A stretch of 64,000 bases of DNA from an uncultured Acidimicrobiaceae bacterium (lineage in GTDB: Bacteria > Actinomycetota > Acidimicrobiia > Acidimicrobiales > Ilumatobacteraceae), in the NCBI GenBank assembly GCA_903919455.1, contig CAIXIJ010000110.1, positions 1 to 64,000 of the forward strand. The letters run 5' to 3'. The position numbers and the translations under genes were made by a program. Below the pieces are notes generated by a model. That model was given only the letters and a program-made list of their open reading frames with translations, was not told the DNA's origin and did no database searches. Below, piece after piece: positions 59,673-64,000 of this stretch (positions are counted from its first letter, which is position 1; the number at the start of each line of letters is the position of its first letter).

Positions 59673-60595
59673 TTCGTTGGGGAGTGCTCGGCGGTAGCAG
59701 CCGGATCTTCCACAAGAGTTTGGCGCCAGCGTTCGCAGCCAACGGCCACACGGTGGTCGCAGCGCCGAGCCGCCACGGCGAGTCGATGGCGCCGTACCAG
59801 GCGATGCTGGAGCGAGACGACATCGATGCGGTGTACAACCCATTGCCGAACCATCTGCACGCCGAGTGGACCCACCGGGCGCTTGATGCTGGCAAGCATG
59901 TGCTCTGCGAGAAGCCACTCACGTTGTCGGTTGCCGACACCGAGTCGGTGTTCGAGCATGCAGAGGCGGTCGGTCGCACGGTGCTCGAGGCATACGTCTG
60001 GCCGCATCACCCTCGGGCAAAGGCGCTGCTGCAGTTGGTACGGTCCGGTGCAGTCGGCTCGCCGCAATGGGGAACCGGGCAGTTCTCGTGGCCGATGGAC
60101 CTGTCGTCCGGCGATCATCGCCTCGACTACCGGGGTGCCGGCGCGTTGTTCGACGTGGGTATCTATTGCATTGCGCCGTTCATGTTGATGGCCCGGCGCG
60201 ACGCCTCTGTGGTCAGCGCCAACGCCGTGCGCAATATGGCGGGCATCGATCTCACGATGGCCGGTTTCGTCGATTGGGGTGGCGGCTTCGGCTCGTCGTT
60301 TCACGTGTCGTTCGATGCGCCGGTGGCTCGCTCGATGTCGTTGGTCACCAGTGAGGCTCTGATCACCGTGCCCGGGTGGCATTCGCCAGGTCCGCTTGGT
60401 CCCAGCGAAGTTCTCGTGGAGCGACGCGACGGCAGCGTCGAAACCATCGCCTGCGACGGCGGAGAGGGCTATGCCGCGATGGTGGCGCACTTCGCTGAGG
60501 TTGCGTCCGCCGTTGCCGAGCCAGTGTTTGGCCGCGCCGAGAGTGTGCGTCTGGCTCGGGTGTTGCAGCAGTTGCACATCGCCAGCGCTCATTGA
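59669..60595 (+). CDS. Gfo/Idh/MocA family oxidoreductase
   Basis: A 308-residue NAD(P)-dependent sugar-type dehydrogenase. The Rossmann start is IRWGVLGGSSRIFHKSLAPA, followed by VYNPLPNHLHAEWTHRALDA and the family signature GKHVLCEKPLTLS. The C-terminal beta-sheet domain has AYVWPHHPRAKALLQLVRSG and GAGALFDVGIYCIA. GTG 59669 overlaps the aldehyde dehydrogenase stop, so the two form an operon. Its substrate, usually a polyol or sugar ring, is unknown. Confidence 0.87.
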   Translation: MIRWGVLGGSSRIFHKSLAPAFAANGHTVVAAPSRHGESMAPYQAMLERDDIDAVYNPLPNHLHAEWTHRALDAGKHVLCEKPLTLSVADTESVFEHAEAVGRTVLEAYVWPHHPRAKALLQLVRSGAVGSPQWGTGQFSWPMDLSSGDHRLDYRGAGALFDVGIYCIAPFMLMARRDASVVSANAVRNMAGIDLTMAGFVDWGGGFGSSFHVSFDAPVARSMSLVTSEALITVPGWHSPGPLGPSEVLVERRDGSVETIACDGGEGYAAMVAHFAEVASAVAEPVFGRAESVRLARVLQQLHIASAH

Positions 60596-60605
60596 GGCAG
60601 GAGCA

Positions 60606-62651
60606 GTGACCGAGGAGGGCTGGAGCTACCGGCCTGCGCTGGACGGGCTACGAACCGTGGCGATCTACCTCGTGTTGGTGTTTCACGCCGGATGGTCGCA
60701 CATGGCGAACGGCTACATCGGCGTCGATGTCTTCTTCGTGCTCTCCGGTTTCCTCGTTACGGGCATCATCCTTCGCGAGTACTCGGCCACCGGCGGTCTC
60801 GGCCTCCGGCGGTTCTACGCCCGCCGGGTGCGTCGACTCCTTCCGGCATCGGTGGTGCTGGTGGTGTTCACCAGCGCGTTGGCCACGCTGGTGCTGCCCC
60901 GAATGGTCCGGATGTCGCTGGTTGCAGATGCACGTGCCGCGTTGCTCTACGTCGCGAACTGGCACTTCCTCGGCGCATCGACGGACTATTTCGCTCACGA
61001 CGTGCAGCGGAGTCCGTTCCTGCACTTCTGGTCGCTGGCGGTGGAAGAACAGTTCTATTTCGTGTTTCCGATGTTGCTGCTGGGCTTGTTGACGGTGGCT
61101 CGACGGTGGCGGCGGGCCGCCTTGGTGCCCGCCGGACTGGCTGCACTGATGCTGGTGTCCGTTGCTGCGCAGTGGTGGGTCTCTCGGTCGAATCCGTTGC
61201 GGGCGTACTACGGCACCGACACTCGTCTCTATCAGTTGCTGGCAGGCGCGGTACTGGCGTCGTTGCGGCATCGGTTACGTCCATCGAGAATGCGTTGGGC
61301 TGAAGTTGTCGCACCGTCAGGCGTGGCGCTGTTGTGTCTGTTGGCCACCGATGTCGTCGCGATGTCCGTTGCGTTGCGAGGTGCCCTCGCGGTCGTGCTC
61401 ACGATTGTTGTCGTTGCGATGTTCGAGGTGTCTCCATCCGGTGTGGCTCACGCCGCGTTATCGGCTCGTCCGATGACCTACCTCGGTCGCATCTCCTACG
61501 GCACCTATCTCTGGCACTGGCCCATCATCGTGTTGGTGGGTGCCGGATGGTCGCTCACCGTGTGGCAGATGACGCTGGTGGCTGCCGTTGGAGCCACAGC
61601 GTTGGCGTCGCTGAGTTTTGCCGTGCTGGAGACGCCGATTCGTCGGTCGAGTCGATTCGACGCTCGACCCCGCGCGGTCGTGGCGGTGGGGCTCAGCATC
61701 AGTCTTCTTGCGGCTGTGTTCGTGGTGCCTCCGCTGCTGGAGAGCGCCCGGCGGCCGGCGTTCGCCGCACAGCGACCGACTGTGGTGGTGGACGCCGGTG
61801 CGTTCGGTGTGAATGCGGTGGCATTGCAGGACGCACTGGATGTCGTCCCGGCCATGTTGTACGACCTTTCCGTCACCGAACCACCACCGTTCAACTACGG
61901 CGCATGCTCCTTGGGGGCCCTGTCGAAGTGCGTGCTCCATGAGGGCCGTGCAGGGTCGATGCGGCTGCATCTCATCGGCGACAGCAATGCCCTCGTGATG
62001 GTGCCCCTACTGCAACGACTGGCGGAGCAGTACGACTTCACGTTCTCGGCCACTGCCACCGTGGGTTGCCCGTGGCAGGAGGGTCTGGAATGGTCGGCCC
62101 GAAACCCACAGTTGGTGCAGCAGTGTGTCGCCGCGAGGCAACAGTGGTACGACGAGATCATTCCTGCTCTGGCCCCCGATGTCGTGGTGACGGTGAACGT
62201 GCCGCGCGACCCGGGATCTCGTGACGATGCGTTCTACACCTCCGACCAGGCGGCAGTTGCGGCTGCCACGAGCACATCGCTCGACCGTCTTCGGTCCATC
62301 GGGTCGCGGGTGATCATCATGGAACCTCTGCCCTACGACCGGAAGGACCCCACAGCGTGCCTCTCGGGTGCTGCCAATGTGGGCGAGTGTTCGTACCGGG
62401 CGAATGCCACGCCATTTCCGACGGAGCTCACCTATCGGCGCCTCGCCGAGGAGCGAACCGATGTGTGGGTAACCGACCCTGATTCGGTGGCCTGCCCGTT
62501 TCTTCCGGTGTGCGTGCCGCAGATCGATGGGAAGCTCGTGTTTCGCAATCAGTTCCACCTCAGCAACCAGTGGGTGATGGACCATGCCGACAGGTGGTGG
62601 CGACTGCTTGTCGGCACCGGGGCACTGAGCGGTTGGTTCGAGCGCGGATAG
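60606..62651 (+). CDS. Acyltransferase-3 with C-terminal SGNH-like domain
   Basis: A 681-residue O-acyltransferase, the third of its class in this window. GTG 60606 has an AGGAG site 3-7 bases upstream. The membrane domain has YRPALDGLRTVAIYLVLVFH with Arg-X10-His, GVDVFFVLSGFLVTGIIL and HFWSLAVEEQFYFVFPML. The C-terminal SGNH-like domain starts at LHLIGDSNALVMVPLLQRL. At the end, where a catalytic Asp-x-x-His is expected, it reads RNQFHLSNQWV with Asn in place of Asp. It would acylate a surface glycan, but SGNH activity may be altered. A strong hairpin follows. Confidence 0.85.
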   Translation: MTEEGWSYRPALDGLRTVAIYLVLVFHAGWSHMANGYIGVDVFFVLSGFLVTGIILREYSATGGLGLRRFYARRVRRLLPASVVLVVFTSALATLVLPRMVRMSLVADARAALLYVANWHFLGASTDYFAHDVQRSPFLHFWSLAVEEQFYFVFPMLLLGLLTVARRWRRAALVPAGLAALMLVSVAAQWWVSRSNPLRAYYGTDTRLYQLLAGAVLASLRHRLRPSRMRWAEVVAPSGVALLCLLATDVVAMSVALRGALAVVLTIVVVAMFEVSPSGVAHAALSARPMTYLGRISYGTYLWHWPIIVLVGAGWSLTVWQMTLVAAVGATALASLSFAVLETPIRRSSRFDARPRAVVAVGLSISLLAAVFVVPPLLESARRPAFAAQRPTVVVDAGAFGVNAVALQDALDVVPAMLYDLSVTEPPPFNYGACSLGALSKCVLHEGRAGSMRLHLIGDSNALVMVPLLQRLAEQYDFTFSATATVGCPWQEGLEWSARNPQLVQQCVAARQQWYDEIIPALAPDVVVTVNVPRDPGSRDDAFYTSDQAAVAAATSTSLDRLRSIGSRVIIMEPLPYDRKDPTACLSGAANVGECSYRANATPFPTELTYRRLAEERTDVWVTDPDSVACPFLPVCVPQIDGKLVFRNQFHLSNQWVMDHADRWWRLLVGTGALSGWFERG

Positions 62652-62655
62652 AGCG

Positions 62656-62688
62656 AGTGGCCGGGAGCGTCGAGCGCTCCCGGCCACT
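62656..62688 (+). terminator. Terminator-like hairpin after acyltransferase gene
   Basis: A perfect 14-bp GC-rich stem (62656-62669 and 62675-62688) with a 5-base TCGAG loop, starting 4 bases after the acyltransferase stop. No T-tract follows, as is common for high-GC actinobacterial terminators. Confidence 0.75.
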
Positions 62689-62975
62689 GCATCTGGATCC
62701 GCCGCCACACGGCGGGAGGGGTCTCCCTACCCTCCGGAGCAACTGTGCCGAAAACCGGCACGCGCCGGTAGGGACGAAAGTCCCAAAATTCCGACGCGGT
62801 TTCCGAGCATCTTCCGAGTGCTCTCAGACTCTCTGACGCCTATGGATGATGCCGCCGGCGTTCGTGGAACACCACGCCCACGCGACGAACACAGGCTGGC
62901 TGAACAGCTGGGTTCGCCTCGCGGCATGGGTTCAAGCCGAACTTCGTTCGTACCGCTCGGCGAATTGCGCGGCGA
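62689..62975 (+). other. Non-coding gap with candidate structured RNA
   Basis: No convincing gene is seen in these 287 bases. The first 100 bases fold well on the plus strand. CCGCCG (62699-62704) pairs with CGGCGG (62710-62715). CCCTACC (62725-62731) pairs with GGTAGGG (62767-62773) around an inner hairpin GTGCCG/CGGCAC (62745-62761). GGGAC-GAAA-GTCCC (62771-62784) has a GNRA loop and shares three bases with the long helix, so the two exclude each other. The rest (62785-62975) has a weak hairpin near 62804-62823 and nothing else recognised. I cannot match it to a known riboswitch class. Confidence 0.35.
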
Positions 62976-64000
62976 TCAGATGCTGCGGCCGGCGTTGGCC
63001 CAATACTCGTCTTTCAGCAAACGCTTATAGAGCTTGCCGGTGGGATGACGGGGAAGTTCCTCGCGGAAGTCGACCGTTCGCGGGCACTTCACGTCGGCGA
63101 GATGCTCACGGCAGAAGGCAATGAGTTCCTTCGCCAGGGCGGCAGCGTCGTCGGGCGTGGCCGGCATCGTGACCGGCTGCACCACGGCCTTTACTTCCTC
63201 GCCGAAGTCGTCGTTCGGTACACCGAGGACGGCAACATCGACCACCTTCGGATGGCCCACCAGCACGTTCTCAGCCTCCTGCGGGTAGATGTTCACGCCG
63301 CCACTGATGATCATGTACGCCTTGCGGTCGGTGAGATAGAGGAAGTTGTCGGCGTCGAGGTATCCGACATCGCCGAGCGTGCTCCACGGCTGACTGGGGT
63401 GCCGCGAGCCTCGGGTCTTCTCCGGGTCGTTGTGGTACTCGAAGCTCGCTCCACCCTCGAAGTAGATGGTTCCCGATTCACCGCGCGGCACCTCTTCGCC
63501 GTCGTCACCGCAGATGTGCACGACGCAGTTGATCGGCGTGCCAACGGTGCCTTCGTGAGCGAGCCACATGTCGCTGTTGCAGTAGACGAAACCGTTGCCC
63601 TCCGTACCCGCGTAGTACTCGTGGATGATCGGGCCGAACCACTCGATCATCGACTTCTTGATCTGCTTCGGGCACGGTGCTGCGGCGTGAATCACTGTCG
63701 TGAGGGACGACACGTCGTACTTGGTGCGAACGTCGTCGGGCAGCTTCAGCATGCGAACGAACATCGTCGGCACCACCTGGCTCACCGTCACGTGATGCCG
63801 TTGGACCAAGGCGAGATACTGCTCAGGGTCGAAGTGCTCCATGGCCACCACGGTGGCGCCTACCTGGTGCGCCGCCATGCAGAACCGCAGCGGAGCAGCA
63901 TGGTAGAAGGGCGCCGGTGACAGGTACACGCTGTCGTTGTTGCCGCCGAACAGCATGGTGAACAAACCGGATACGCCGTTGCCGGTGGTGACCAAGGGGT
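62976..64000 (-). CDS. AMP-dependent acyl-CoA synthetase, 5' part outside window
   Basis: The C-terminal two-thirds of an ANL-superfamily acyl-CoA synthetase, which activates a carboxylic acid as acyl-AMP and then thioesterifies it to CoA. The frame runs off the window end, so the P-loop and start are missing. Visible motifs are EYYAGTEGNGFVYCN, LGDVGYLDADNFLYLTDR, KAYMIISGGVNIYPQEAENV and the catalytic-Lys motif PTGKLYKRLLKDEYW. It resembles FadD-type or bile-acid/steroid CoA ligases of actinobacteria. The acid substrate is unknown. Confidence 0.9.
   Translation of the reverse strand, partial: PLVTTGNGVSGLFTMLFGGNNDSVYLSPAPFYHAAPLRFCMAAHQVGATVVAMEHFDPEQYLALVQRHHVTVSQVVPTMFVRMLKLPDDVRTKYDVSSLTTVIHAAAPCPKQIKKSMIEWFGPIIHEYYAGTEGNGFVYCNSDMWLAHEGTVGTPINCVVHICGDDGEEVPRGESGTIYFEGGASFEYHNDPEKTRGSRHPSQPWSTLGDVGYLDADNFLYLTDRKAYMIISGGVNIYPQEAENVLVGHPKVVDVAVLGVPNDDFGEEVKAVVQPVTMPATPDDAAALAKELIAFCREHLADVKCPRTVDFREELPRHPTGKLYKRLLKDEYWANAGRSI

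Noticed and set aside
62689-62790. Assignment to a specific riboswitch class such as ydaO, c-di-GMP or cobalamin
   Set aside because: The conserved core sequences of those classes, as I recall them, are not present. A covariance search would be needed.
62842-63124. Small plus-strand open frames after the structured region
   Set aside because: They overlap the 3' end of the acyl-CoA synthetase on the other strand, have no start signals and no family likeness.

Overview
The window is about 64 kb of high-GC DNA packed with genes. Many neighbouring genes overlap by 1-13 bases (ATGA or GTGA junctions), GTG starts are common, and I see no rRNA, tRNA, IS element or CRISPR. Gene content points to a high-GC actinobacterium. 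It has DprE1, DprE2 and UbiA close to the mycobacterial enzymes, an AftD-like arabinofuranosyltransferase, Thr-rich lipoprotein linkers and a DUF5522-type protein. My best guess is class Acidimicrobiia, but that is inference from gene content only.

Layout. (1) 1-2986: housekeeping block rluB (5' truncated), tyrA, aroA. (2) 2983-7370: an operon for decaprenylphosphoryl-arabinose (DPA), the donor for D-arabinan: a HAD phosphatase, the UbiA phosphoribosyltransferase, a SAM methyltransferase, DprE1 and DprE2. (3) 7374-32782: a 25-kb envelope-glycan locus. It holds multi-membrane GT-C transferases, GT2 and GT4 glycosyltransferases, a polyprenol-phosphate mannose synthase-like enzyme, two acyltransferase-3 proteins, a membrane/spermidine-synthase-like fusion, the 1382-residue AftD-like protein and a PIG-V-like transferase. 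Embedded in it is a four-gene operon (small protein, GMC oxidoreductase, two extended SDRs) of unknown role. (4) 32903-39653: an enoyl-CoA hydratase and a complete five-gene oligopeptide-type ABC importer on the minus strand. (5) 39779-40829: a Cys-rich DUF5522-type protein and PPK2. (6) 40871-50886: a three-subunit xanthine-dehydrogenase-like molybdoenzyme, a phosphoribosyltransferase, a DUF2007-like protein, a carotenoid-desaturase-like flavoprotein, a creatininase-family amidohydrolase, an allantoate/carbamoyl amidohydrolase, a VOC protein and an AspT-type transporter. (7) 50977-58270, minus strand: GDPD, gamma-glutamyltransferase-like, cytosine-deaminase-like, SDR and an NMT1/THI5-type ABC importer, ending at a strong bidirectional hairpin. 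(8) 58293-64000: aldehyde dehydrogenase, Gfo/Idh/MocA oxidoreductase, a third acyltransferase-3 with SGNH domain, a structured intergenic region and the 3' part of an acyl-CoA synthetase.

How the parts fit. Regions 2 and 3 together look like an envelope polysaccharide system using DPA and polyprenyl-phosphate sugars. Regions 6 and 7 look like uptake and breakdown of N-heterocycles or ureides. A recurring sequence signal is a TAnnnT hexamer (often TAGCnT) ending 6-9 bases before a start codon. This is the arrangement expected of leaderless transcripts, and I used it to choose several starts.
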